Assembly: GCA_964469485.1 (NCBI GenBank)
Contig: CAYXZP010000019.1
Location: 1 to 29,234, forward strand
Origin: CAYXZP01 sp964469485
Lineage (GTDB): Bacteria > Desulfobacterota > Binatia > UBA1149 > CAYXZP01
DNA length: 29,234 bases
Direction of reading: 5' to 3'
In this document: positions 21,458 through 29,234 of the stretch, in pieces
Position numbering within the stretch: position 1 is the stretch's first letter
Layout: every line of letters starts with the position of its first letter
Translations under genes and position numbers: made by a program
Notes under the pieces: generated by a model
Seen by the model: the letters and a program-made list of their open reading frames with translations, nothing else
Database searches by the model: none
Told to the model about the DNA's origin: nothing

Positions 21458-24400
21458 TCACTCCCACTGGCAGTCGCTGTCGCAGCCGTCCGCGGCGTAG
21501 CGGTTGCCGTCGTCGCACTGCTCGTCGGAATCGACCGTGCAGTTGCCGCACTCGTCCGTGCACTCGAAGCAACCGTCGCCGGCGGCCTCGTTGCCGTCGT
21601 CGCATTCCTCGCCGGGGCTGTTGACAACGGAGTTGCCGCACTCGCTCAAGCAAGTGGAGCCACAGCCGTCGCCGGGCGTGTTGTTGCCGTCGTCGCACTC
21701 TTCGGCGGCGTTGCTGATGATGCCGTTGCCACAGGTGTTGCTGCAGTTGCTGTCACAGCCGTCACCGTCGAGGAGATTGCCGTCGTCGCACCCTTCGCCG
21801 GAATCCACCTGCCCGTTGCCGCACTCGAGCTGGCAGTTGGCGTCACAGCCGTCCCCGCTCGCAGAGTTGCCGTCGTCGCAGGATTCGCATTTCGGGAGAC
21901 AGGCTCCGTCCGGGCACTGGCTGTCGTCGGTACAAGCCAGCCCGGAACTGGCCCCGCCGTCGCACAGCAGCCCGCCGCTGCGCTCGGCAAGGGACTTGCA
22001 CAGCCCGCCGCTCGTGCAGTCGTCGTCCGAGGCGCAGGACACGCCGGCGTTGCCGGAGTCGGCGTCACAGCCCATGTTGTCGCACAGCACCGAGGTCTGT
22101 ACGACCAGGTTACCGCAGACCTCGATCTTGCAGGCCGCGTCGCAGCCGTCGCCGCTGACGCTATTGCCGTCATCGCACTGCTCGTCGCCGTCGTCCTGGC
22201 CGTTGCCGCACTCGAGCTGGCAGTTGGCGTCGCAGCCGTCGTCGTTGGTGTTGTTGCCATCGTCGCACTGTTCGCAGTCGCCGCCGACTCCGTTGCCTTC
22301 GCAATCACCGCCGGGGTCGTCATTGACCGCACCGTCGCCACAGAACTCGTCTATGCACGAGGCCGTACAGCCGTCACCGCTGCCGTTATTGCCGTCGTCG
22401 CATTCCTCGACGCACTCACCCACCGTGCAACTGAAGGGGCGAGTGGTCTTGTCGCAGGCCTCGCCGGTGAATTGAGCCATTGAGGCATCGTAACATTGAT
22501 CGTTGTAGAAGCCGTCGCCGCACTCGTCCTCGCAGTCCCAGTCGCAACCGTCGAGGTTGAAGGGCTCACAGCGACCGACGTTCTCGCCCTCGGAAGGACA
22601 GCCCCAGTCCTCGCAGATGCCGCCGGCGCCGCAGTCCGCATCGGTCCCGCAGCCCAGACCGGCATAATCACCGGAGTTCAGGTCGCAGAATAGCGGGCCG
22701 GAGCCGGTCGTGTAGGCGCCGAAGCAGGGTTGTCCCGGATCTGTTCCGCCCGCGCAAACACCCACGTTGTCACATTCGTCGTCGCCGGCCGTGATCGCGT
22801 TGCCGCAACCGCTCAGCGTGCAGTCGGAGTCACAGCCGTCGCCGTCGGTGTTGTCGAAGTCGTCGCATTGCTCGGTGACACCCCAAAGAAGCCCGTCACC
22901 GCAACTAGCCCGCCTGCAGTCGTTGGTACAGGAGTCGCCGTCAGACGTGTTAGAGTCGTCGCAGGTCTCGCCGGCCGAAGCGTCGACGATGCCGTCGCCG
23001 CAAGCGCTCCCCGTCACACTGCAGTCGTTGGCGCAGTAGTCGTCGTTGACCGAGTTGCCGTCATCACATTCCTCGCCCCCGGCCGCTATGGCGTTGCCGC
23101 AGGCGCTGACCTCGCAGTTGGTGTCGCAGCCGTCGCCGTCGACGAAGTTACCGTCCTCGCAGGCCTCGGCCTTCTGGCAGTAACCGTCGGCAACCGGGCT
23201 ACAGAAGGCGTCGAAACAGATCTCATCCTCGCCGTAGCACACGCGCCCACGACAGTCGTTGTCGTCGCTGCACTCGCCCCCATGGTTGAGGCCGCCGTCA
23301 CAAGTACGGCCATCCTGCGCGGTGTCGCCACAGCTGGCCGCCTTGCAGTTGGTGCGGCAGGCGTTGGCCAACGTGTCGCTGTTCTCGGACGGGCCGCAGT
23401 CACCGGCTGCCGGAGCGAGGTCCACGCCCTCTTCCAACTTGACCAGCCCGTCGCCGTCCATGTCGCGCCCTCCGCAGTGTTTATACTCCGCGCAGGGCTT
23501 GCCCGCCTTGAGGGTGCCGGCCACGCAGTTACGCGCGTCGCATTCCTCGAGGCCCGGCTGCACCGCTGTGCCGTAGAAGTAGTAGTTGACCTGCCAGGGC
23601 CCGGTCGGCTCCTTGCGCGGCGTGTAGGTCTTGCCGCAGGTGCGCGAGTTGCCCGCCACCTGGTCGGAGCTGTCGCAGCCAGGATCCCACGAGGGGCACA
23701 CGCCCTGGCACCACACGCGGTTGCACTGGACGTTGCCGCAAACGCCGTCCACGCAAACCTCGGAGTTGGCACACTGGTTGTCGCGGCAGTCCGGTGTGTC
23801 GCAGCACCAAGCGTTGTCGCACTGCGTGGTCTCCAGGAACAACGCGTTCACGTAACGGTTTTTCTTGGGCGACTCCGCCAGCGGCAGGCCGCCGGCGCAG
23901 CTGCGCGACCAATCGATGGAGTCCCAGTTGGCCGTGTTGACCTTGTCCGTGACGGCACCGTTGGCCGGCACGCAGGGGGTACAGAGGTTCTCGGTGTCGC
24001 CGTCGCCGTCGAAATCGACGGTCTCGCAACGCGATGCGCACGGGGAGTCGGCCGCCACAGAGGCCGGGTTAGGATAACAGCAGGCCAGGTTGCTGCCGTC
24101 GGCACGGTTGGCGGCCGGGTCACAGGGGTCAAAGACCCCGTCACCGTCATCGTCACGGCGCGTGGCGCAGGCGAACCCTTCGGCGTCACAGGCCTTGTTG
24201 CGAAGCTCGGGGGCCAGGTCCCGCTCTCCGCGGCAGACCTCCCATGGGTCGCAGTCGGCGATCTTGCCGGCATCGCAAACCTCGACCAGACCGCAGGCCG
24301 AGCCGTTGCCCGTATTGGGCGTACCGTCGGCGTTGTAAGTGTTGGTGCAGTCGCGGTCGCAACCGTCACAGCTGTAACGGTTGCCGTCGTCGCACTGCTC

Positions 24401-26272
24401 GCAACTGAGACGGCCGCCCGGGAAGGCGGTGTCGGCGTATGTGCGGCACAGCCCGCCGTCGCAATCAGCGTCATCCGAACAGCCGGCTCCGTGGTTCTCG
24501 CCGCCGTCACAGAGAAGGTCGTCGCAACCGTCGTCCCACTGCACGATGGCGTCGCCGCAATAGCCACCCACCACGCCCGAACTGTCGTCGGCCACGCCGG
24601 CCACGTTATCGTCGGTCACAACATAGCAGTTGCCCGTACAGACCTGTTTGCAGTAACCCACCGGCGCGCCGCCCTGGATGCGCGCGCTGGCCCCTACGAT
24701 GCACTCGTTCGAAGCGCAGTGCTTGTCGCTCTGGCAGGAACCCTGGCACCAGCCGTAGCCGTACTCGTCGGCCACGCAGGTCGTGCCGTCACGGCACTCG
24801 TTGGTAGCTCGGCCCGCGGTGGCGGCCTTCCAGCTGCAGGGCTCCAGGGACCACCCGGTCGCACAGGAGGCATCGCTATAGACGGCCCCGCCCGCCTCAT
24901 CGGTGTCCGCCCCCTGGCACTTCCCGTTGTTCGTGTTGCAAGCAAAATCGCCCGCGCAGTTGGCCGAACCGCATTGGTTGTCGCGCGTACAGCGGTTAGC
25001 GCTGAGGAAGGTGTCGGCCATCAGGTCGGTGGCATGGTCGACGGTTGAATCGGCGAACTTGTTGAAGAGGTCGGCCACGGTGAACGAACCGTAGGTCGGA
25101 TCACCACCGGGCACTTGGTCCTCGAAGCCAAGGTCACGGATATCGATCTTGACCGAGTAATCGGGCTTCTCGCCGCAGGCCTGGTTCACCCAGTAGTGGA
25201 GGTTGACCAGCTGCCAGATAAGCCGCTTGTCGCGACTCTTGGCGAACATGAGGCGGCCGGCCAGGACACGGTCGAAAGGCTTGCACTTGCCGGAATTGTC
25301 GATCGCGGTCTGGCAGTCGTCACGAGCGTCGGCCTTGGTTATGATGCCGTCGTTGTCGCTGTCCCAGGGCTTCTTGAGGCAGGGCTCGCCGTCACGCGGC
25401 CCGCCCTTGCAGCGTCCACGCACTTTCGAGTAGGGCTCTGAGGAACTCCCCGTCGTCGATACCGTGCCCGGCCAAGCCATAGTGGCCATGCAGTTGGTAT
25501 AGGTATCGCAGACACCGCCGCCGGTGCACTGGTAGTCGCCCACGCAGACCGCACCGTCGTTGTCGCCGCCGTCACAGTTTCCCCAGTTATTGCTCTCGGG
25601 GCTCTTGCCCTCGCCCAGGCGCGTGAAGCACTGGGTACGTTCCTTGGCTATGTAGGCGTAGGTGGTGCGGGCCTGGTCGAGCGTCGTGTTGCGGCAGGTA
25701 CGCTCGTCGCCCGAAAGCGTGCCCGTGTCGCCCTGCTTGTAGGTCATCGGGAACAGTTCGCTGGCCGCCATATAGCCGCGCAGGCCGGCGCAGTGGCTTA
25801 CCTCGGCCCAATCGTCGCCGGTGTCGCCCGCGCACATGTCCTCGAGTCCGAGTTCGGTTGGCGTGAAGTACTGCGAGCACTTGAGCACCAGGTTCGGACG
25901 GAAACGGGTGACGCGCTCCAGACGCCGTTCGAAGCGGCGCTGTCCCGGATACTCGCGGCAGCCGACGCAGTCCGACATGCCGGGTCCGCCGAGCATGGGG
26001 GGGTCGGCCGAGCAGTTTATAGAGGGGTGCACCCATCCGAAGCTCTTGAGCTTCGAGCAGTAGGCGCGGATGTCGAGGACCTTGCCGGCGACGATCCTCG
26101 CGTTGCGAGCCGCCATCCTTTTACAAAGGACCTCGCGGCGTTGGAGGAAGGCCTGGCCCGGATGGATGGGACCGGCAAAGGCTTCGGTGGCCAGCTCGAG
26201 ACCGGCCAAAGAGAAGCCGGCCAAGAAGGCCAGCGACAGGCCAATTCGACGAGCCCTGACAAACCGTGACAT
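21458..26272 (-). CDS. Large secreted protein with 13 DUF4215 / Myxococcus cysteine-rich repeats
   Basis: 1604 residues, exported, function unknown. ATG 26272 (with AGGGGG about ten bases upstream; an in-frame GTG lies just before it) begins a signal peptide (MSRFVRARRIGLSLAFLAGFSLAG…EAFA). Residues about 35-420 form a region I do not recognise, with paired cysteines and CREYPGQRRFERRLERV. It has an EF-hand-like loop DSDNDGIITKADA and a helical segment RLIWQLVNLHYWVNQACG. Next come irregular cysteine motifs (CTRDNQC, CQSDKHC, CCDTPDC). The C-terminal half carries 13 recognisable [CE]CDDGN…GDGC…C units (DUF4215, TIGR02232-type), densest at 21460-23160. It ends in CDSDCQWE with no membrane anchor or MYXO-CTERM tail. 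DUF4215 units are typical of predatory and particle-associated deltaproteobacterial-type surface proteins. Upstream of the acylase, 7 bp from its proposed TTG. Confidence 0.88.
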   Translation of the reverse strand: MSRFVRARRIGLSLAFLAGFSLAGLELATEAFAGPIHPGQAFLQRREVLCKRMAARNARIVAGKVLDIRAYCSKLKSFGWVHPSINCSADPPMLGGPGMSDCVGCREYPGQRRFERRLERVTRFRPNLVLKCSQYFTPTELGLEDMCAGDTGDDWAEVSHCAGLRGYMAASELFPMTYKQGDTGTLSGDERTCRNTTLDQARTTYAYIAKERTQCFTRLGEGKSPESNNWGNCDGGDNDGAVCVGDYQCTGGGVCDTYTNCMATMAWPGTVSTTGSSSEPYSKVRGRCKGGPRDGEPCLKKPWDSDNDGIITKADARDDCQTAIDNSGKCKPFDRVLAGRLMFAKSRDKRLIWQLVNLHYWVNQACGEKPDYSVKIDIRDLGFEDQVPGGDPTYGSFTVADLFNKFADSTVDHATDLMADTFLSANRCTRDNQCGSANCAGDFACNTNNGKCQGADTDEAGGAVYSDASCATGWSLEPCSWKAATAGRATNECRDGTTCVADEYGYGWCQGSCQSDKHCASNECIVGASARIQGGAPVGYCKQVCTGNCYVVTDDNVAGVADDSSGVVGGYCGDAIVQWDDGCDDLLCDGGENHGAGCSDDADCDGGLCRTYADTAFPGGRLSCEQCDDGNRYSCDGCDRDCTNTYNADGTPNTGNGSACGLVEVCDAGKIADCDPWEVCRGERDLAPELRNKACDAEGFACATRRDDDGDGVFDPCDPAANRADGSNLACCYPNPASVAADSPCASRCETVDFDGDGDTENLCTPCVPANGAVTDKVNTANWDSIDWSRSCAGGLPLAESPKKNRYVNALFLETTQCDNAWCCDTPDCRDNQCANSEVCVDGVCGNVQCNRVWCQGVCPSWDPGCDSSDQVAGNSRTCGKTYTPRKEPTGPWQVNYYFYGTAVQPGLEECDARNCVAGTLKAGKPCAEYKHCGGRDMDGDGLVKLEEGVDLAPAAGDCGPSENSDTLANACRTNCKAASCGDTAQDGRTCDGGLNHGGECSDDNDCRGRVCYGEDEICFDAFCSPVADGYCQKAEACEDGNFVDGDGCDTNCEVSACGNAIAAGGEECDDGNSVNDDYCANDCSVTGSACGDGIVDASAGETCDDSNTSDGDSCTNDCRRASCGDGLLWGVTEQCDDFDNTDGDGCDSDCTLSGCGNAITAGDDECDNVGVCAGGTDPGQPCFGAYTTGSGPLFCDLNSGDYAGLGCGTDADCGAGGICEDWGCPSEGENVGRCEPFNLDGCDWDCEDECGDGFYNDQCYDASMAQFTGEACDKTTRPFSCTVGECVEECDDGNNGSGDGCTASCIDEFCGDGAVNDDPGGDCEGNGVGGDCEQCDDGNNTNDDGCDANCQLECGNGQDDGDEQCDDGNSVSGDGCDAACKIEVCGNLVVQTSVLCDNMGCDADSGNAGVSCASDDDCTSGGLCKSLAERSGGLLCDGGASSGLACTDDSQCPDGACLPKCESCDDGNSASGDGCDANCQLECGNGQVDSGEGCDDGNLLDGDGCDSNCSNTCGNGIISNAAEECDDGNNTPGDGCGSTCLSECGNSVVNSPGEECDDGNEAAGDGCFECTDECGNCTVDSDEQCDDGNRYAADGCDSDCQWE

Positions 26273-26533
26273 CACTACATATCCCCCTGCCCTGGGACCG
26301 GCGTAGGGCAGCTACGATACGGACCCAGGCCACTCGGGGCAACGCTTTGAACCTAACCTATCTAACGAGAACGAAGCAAGGGGCTCGGCCCCTCCCACGC
26401 ACTATTTCTGCCCTCATTCCCCCCCTATCGGGGGTGGATGATGGGCGGATTCGAGCACATGACCCTGCAAGCACCCTCGCCGCAAGCTTCCGACCCCCCG
26501 CCCCTGTTGGGGGAGTCGCCTGAACGGGGACGA
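26273..26533. other. Intergenic region with several GC hairpins
   Basis: No gene is supported. It contains short palindromes AGGGGC-TCG-GCCCCT (26379-26393) and CCCCC-TATC-GGGGG (26421-26434), and the structure at 26491-26518. It must hold the promoter of the DUF4215-repeat gene, but no convincing -35/-10 pair is visible. Confidence 0.6.
26491..26518 (-). terminator. Hairpin downstream of tRNA-Ala
   Basis: On the minus strand CGACTCCCCC and GGGGGGTCG pair with one bulged base around a loop of about nine. It starts 16 bases past the tRNA 3' end. No T-run follows, so terminator function is only suggested by position. Confidence 0.4.
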
Positions 26534-26609
26534 TGGTGGAGCCGAAGGGGATCGAACCCTCGACCTCTTGACTGCCAGTCAAGCGCTCTCCCAGCTGAGC
26601 TACGGCCCC
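26534..26609 (-). tRNA. tRNA-Ala (anticodon GGC)
   Basis: 76 bases including encoded CCA. Acceptor GGGGCCG pairs with the 3' strand (GGCTCC end). The D-arm is GCTCAGCTGGGAGAGC. Anticodon stem CTTGA/TCAAG carries loop CTGGCAG, giving anticodon GGC with U33. The T-arm has loop TTCGATC. It decodes GCC and GCU alanine codons. Very close to the standard bacterial tRNA-Ala(GGC) sequence. Confidence 0.97.
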
Positions 26610-26633
26610 GTTACCAACGCGTCGAAGCGCCTG

Positions 26634-26662
26634 AGCTTAGTGCGTTCGGCCGGCGCCGACAA
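26634..26662 (-). promoter_or_regulatory. Candidate promoter of tRNA-Ala
   Basis: On the minus strand TTGTCG (26662-26657) and TAAGCT (26639-26634) are separated by exactly 17 bases, with the -10 box 24 bases before the mature tRNA 5' end. Fits a housekeeping sigma promoter with a short leader; both boxes are imperfect. Confidence 0.4.
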
Positions 26663-26755
26663 GCCTGTGACGGTCCGTGGCGGCCGCGCTTGCGCGACCG
26701 GGCCTAGATGCTATTGGCCTCGGTTTGCCGCCCGGCAGCGCGAGCGGCACCCGCC

Positions 26756-27373
26756 ATGCCGCACCTGTTACTTATCCGTCACGGACAGTCCGAGTGGAAC
26801 CTCGCGAACCGTTTCACCGGCTGGGTCGATGTTGCGCTCACCGACCGGGGCCGCCAGGAGGCCAGGCAAGCCGCCCGGCTGGTGGCAGCCGAAGGCATCG
26901 CCTTTACCAAGGCCTATACCTCGGCATTGCTACGCGCCCAGGAAACGCTCGACATAGTGCTGGACGAACTCGGGCTGGACTCGATCGAGATCGAGCGCGA
27001 CGAAGCGCTCAACGAACGGCACTACGGCGACCTGCAGGGTCTCGACAAGGCCGAAACGGCCGAGAAGTTTGGAGCTGAACAGGTGCATATCTGGCGACGC
27101 AGTTACGACGTGGCCCCCCCGGGCGGTGAGAGCCTGGAGGATACGGCCGGCCGCACCCTGCCCTATTTCAACGACCGCATAGTCGCCGACCTCGACGGCG
27201 GCCGCTCGGTGCTGGTGGCCGCCCACGGCAACAGCCTGAGAAGCATAGTGATGGAGCTCGACCGGCTGTCCAAAGAAGAGGTCCTCGAACTCAACCTCGC
27301 CACCGGTGTTCCCATCGTCTACGAGATGGCCGCCGGCGCCCGGGTCCTTTCCAAGCGGATACTGACCCCGTGA
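26756..27373 (+). CDS. gpmA: 2,3-bisphosphoglycerate-dependent phosphoglycerate mutase
   Basis: 205 residues. It interconverts 3- and 2-phosphoglycerate in glycolysis through a phosphohistidine. Motifs: LLLIRHGQSEWNLANRFTGW with the catalytic His (residue 9), TSALLRAQETLDIVL, the second-site ERHYGDLQG, and the closing AHGNSLRSIVMEL with the other catalytic His. Length matches the short GpmA type lacking the extended C-terminal tail of the E. coli form. ATG 26756 is chosen because it directly precedes the first conserved strand; no strong ribosome-binding site is visible. Its TGA overlaps the next gene's GTG. Confidence 0.95.
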   Translation: MPHLLLIRHGQSEWNLANRFTGWVDVALTDRGRQEARQAARLVAAEGIAFTKAYTSALLRAQETLDIVLDELGLDSIEIERDEALNERHYGDLQGLDKAETAEKFGAEQVHIWRRSYDVAPPGGESLEDTAGRTLPYFNDRIVADLDGGRSVLVAAHGNSLRSIVMELDRLSKEEVLELNLATGVPIVYEMAAGARVLSKRILTP

Positions 27374-28359
27374 CGCGCTCGCGGCTTGCCGCCCGCACGG
27401 CGGCGAGCCTTGCCATCGGTGCCGCATGCCTGTGGTTGGCCATGCGCAGTGTATCGATGGCCGACCTCCTGGCCGCCCTGGGCCGCTTCGATCCGGTCTG
27501 GCTGGTGCCGGCCGTGGCGCTGAGCCTCGTGATCGGCCTGGTGCGGGCCTGGCGCTGGCAGCTCGAGCTTCGTCCGCTGGCCCGTCTCGGTTACTGGCCG
27601 CTGTGGCAGGTAACGGCTGCGGCCTACATGTTCATCAACGTCCTGCCCTTCAGGCTCGGCGAACCGCTTCGGCCCCTGCTGCTTTCCTGGCGAAGCAGCC
27701 TCGCCGTGCCGGCCATCGTGTCCAATTGGGTCTTCGAAAAGATGATGGACGCGGCCGCTATGGTGCTGTTCGTCCATCTCACGCTGGTGGTGACCGATCT
27801 GCCCGACTGGGCGATGCGCGCCAGCCTGGTGAGCCTTGTGACCTTCGGCGTGCTGGTGACCGTGGTCGTGGGCTTCTGGGCCGGCGGCGAGCGCTATCTG
27901 GCCCCCGCGGCCCGATCGATGCTTCCCGAACGCTGGGCCGGCCCCCTGCTGCGCCTGCTCGGCTCGGCCCGCGACGGGCTCGAGATACTGCCCGACCGCC
28001 GCTTGGTCGCCCTGGTCTTCGGCGTGACCGTCCTGCTGTGGTCGCTGCCGGTGCTTTCGAGCTACATCCTCATCCTCGGCTTCGGCTTCGAGCTGCCGGC
28101 CTCAGCGGCCTTCGTTATCTTCGTCGCCGTGGGTGCGGCCAGCGCACTTCCCAACCCGCCGGGCATGTTCGGCATATTCCAGATCGCCTCGGTCGTCGCC
28201 CTCGGGCTGTTCGGCATCCCCAAGGCCGACGCGCTCGCCTACGGCATGGTGCTGAACGCCCTTCAGCTGCTGACCCTGGTGGCCCAGGGACTCGTTGCTC
28301 TTGCGGCCATGGGGCTGGCTCCGGGCCGGGCCCTGCGCGCGGCGGCCGGGGAACTCTGA
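27370..28359 (+). CDS. Flippase-like integral membrane protein (LPG synthase TM / UPF0104 family)
   Basis: 329 residues with about eight hydrophobic helices. The pattern resembles the lysylphosphatidylglycerol-synthase transmembrane domain family: LRAWRWQLEL after the second helix, the FINVLPFRLGEPLRP motif (usual '…N...P.R.GE..R'), VFEKMMDAAAM (usual 'ER..D'), and ALPNPPGMFGIFQIASVVAL near the C-terminus ('P..PGG.G..E'). Members lacking the catalytic domain are thought to move lipids or glycolipids across membranes; the substrate is unknown. GTG 27370 overlaps the gpmA stop (GTGA), indicating translational coupling, though no functional link with glycolysis is obvious. It ends 7 bp before the convergent nadK stop. 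Confidence 0.85.
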   Translation: MTRSRLAARTAASLAIGAACLWLAMRSVSMADLLAALGRFDPVWLVPAVALSLVIGLVRAWRWQLELRPLARLGYWPLWQVTAAAYMFINVLPFRLGEPLRPLLLSWRSSLAVPAIVSNWVFEKMMDAAAMVLFVHLTLVVTDLPDWAMRASLVSLVTFGVLVTVVVGFWAGGERYLAPAARSMLPERWAGPLLRLLGSARDGLEILPDRRLVALVFGVTVLLWSLPVLSSYILILGFGFELPASAAFVIFVAVGAASALPNPPGMFGIFQIASVVALGLFGIPKADALAYGMVLNALQLLTLVAQGLVALAAMGLAPGRALRAAAGEL

Positions 28360-28366
28360 AGCGGAG

Positions 28367-29234
28367 TCAGGGGCGGCGCTTGCCGCCCCAGCCCATCTTG
28401 TCACGCAGGATCTCGAAGTAACCGGCACGCGCCGAACTCACCACGGCCGCGCGGTCGGCCGAACGCCCGAGCTCGACGATGTCGCCGCCGCGAAGTTCGA
28501 TGGCCTCCTGACCGTCGAGGGTGAGCACCGCCTCCTCGGAGGCCGCCACCCTTATCCTCACACGTGCCCGCTCGGGCAGGACCAAGGGCCGGCTGTTGAG
28601 CGTATGCGGCGATATCGGGGTGACGACGATGGCACCGACGGCGGGGTCGACCACGGGACCGCCGGCCGAGAGCGAATAGGCCGTCGAGCCGGTCGGCGTT
28701 GCCACGATCAGACCGTCGCCGAGGTATTCGGTCAGGCGCGTGCCGTCGACCTCGGCCTCGAGCGCGAGCATACGCGAGAAGGTCGCCCGTGTTACCACGG
28801 CGTCGTTCAAGGCTTGCGACCGGGCCACCACGCGGCCGCGCCGTCTGAGGATCGCGCGCAGCATGGTGCGCCGTTCGAGAGAAAAGTCGCCGGCCAGTAT
28901 GCGGCGCATGGTCGCGTAGAGACCGCCGCTGTCGGACACCGTCAGAAACCCGAAACCGCCGTGGTTGATGCCGACCACGGCGGCCGAACCCCGCCGCGAC
29001 AGCCGCGCCACCGATAGCAGGGTGCCGTCGCCACCGAGCGACACGACCAGGTCGGCGCGCCGCATCATCCGGGCGCGGTCGAGGACGCCGGTGCCCGCCC
29101 GCCCGGAGCTTGCGGCCCAGCGGGCCTCGGCCAGAACCTCGATGCCGCGCTTGTCGAGCCACAGCGCCAGACGCCGCGCCCGCGCTGCGGTCGCCGCCGA
29201 ATCGGGCTTTACCACGATGCCGACCCTTTTGATC
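28367..29234 (-). CDS. nadK: NAD kinase, 5' end missing at window edge
   Basis: Phosphorylates NAD to NADP. The frame continues to the window edge (…IKRVGIVVKPDS), so the true start lies outside; the GTG at 29215 inside the conserved first strand is unlikely to be the start. Motifs: VVSLGGDGTLLSVAR with the GGDG phosphate/ATP-binding loop, GINHGGFGFLT, the NDAVVTR segment (usual 'NE..i.r'), LGDGLIVATPTGSTAYSLSAGGPVV, the signature NAD-binding stretch, and ISPHTLNSRPLVLP. The C-terminus (…ARAGYFEILRDKMGWGGKRRP) is complete. About 288 residues present. Cytoplasmic; convergent with the flippase-like gene. Confidence 0.95.
   Translation of the reverse strand, partial: IKRVGIVVKPDSAATAARARRLALWLDKRGIEVLAEARWAASSGRAGTGVLDRARMMRRADLVVSLGGDGTLLSVARLSRRGSAAVVGINHGGFGFLTVSDSGGLYATMRRILAGDFSLERRTMLRAILRRRGRVVARSQALNDAVVTRATFSRMLALEAEVDGTRLTEYLGDGLIVATPTGSTAYSLSAGGPVVDPAVGAIVVTPISPHTLNSRPLVLPERARVRIRVAASEEAVLTLDGQEAIELRGGDIVELGRSADRAAVVSSARAGYFEILRDKMGWGGKRRP

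Noticed and set aside
22730..25048. A 772-codon open frame on the plus strand opposite the DUF4215-repeat gene
   Set aside because: Low-complexity Val/Ala-rich product arising from reverse reading of repeated GAC/GGC/TGC codons; no ribosome-binding site or family resemblance.
26438..26707. Open frame with WSRRGSNPRPLDCQ across tRNA-Ala
   Set aside because: Well-known artefact of translating the antisense of a tRNA gene.

Overview
This is a visibly GC-rich stretch of bacterial chromosome, probably from a metagenome scaffold because it carries a run of ten N. It looks like an uncultured lineage of the old 'Deltaproteobacteria' sphere (Myxococcota, Desulfobacterota or Binatota-like). The reasons are the 13 DUF4215 / Myxococcus cysteine-rich repeats, the dockerin-like 'DALLVLKRAVG' segments, the exported TSP3-repeat protein and the kinase-panBCD operon. 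The taxonomic placement is inference; the window contains no rRNA.

Layout. 1-259: start of an unrecognised membrane protein, running off the left edge. 503-855 (minus): tmRNA (ssrA) with tag ADNFEYALAA. 1077-8390: a giant secreted protein of about 2437 residues built from several families of cysteine modules, interrupted by the scaffold gap, followed by a tiny secreted protein. 8778-10842: a cysteine-dependent phosphatase and a MatB-like acyl-CoA synthetase. 10851-14233 (minus): deoxynucleoside kinase - panB - panC - panD - smpB, with a terminator-like hairpin fused to the panB ribosome-binding site. 14362-15860: NagZ and a SPOR-domain protein. 15857-16960 (minus): mtnA. 17026-17460: SRPBCC protein. 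17478-26272 (minus): a 1604-residue DUF4215-repeat secreted protein followed by a penicillin-acylase-type Ntn hydrolase whose frame is broken twice. 26534-26609 (minus): tRNA-Ala(GGC). 26756-28359: gpmA and a flippase-like membrane protein. 28367-29234 (minus): NAD kinase, cut by the right edge.

How it fits together. The housekeeping part covers coenzyme A precursor synthesis (panBCD), nucleotide salvage, NADP synthesis, glycolysis, methionine salvage, muropeptide recycling, and both halves of trans-translation (ssrA and smpB, about 10 kb apart). The accessory part is a set of large exported proteins sharing short C...[SD]xDC...C motifs: the 2437-residue protein, the 1604-residue protein and the C-terminus of the acylase. 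They probably work at or outside the cell surface, but no anchor is visible and their function is unknown. The most unusual items are the eight-copy double-cysteine module with a natural glycine-serine linker, the doubly broken acylase with two inserted beta-type modules, and the hairpin in front of panB.
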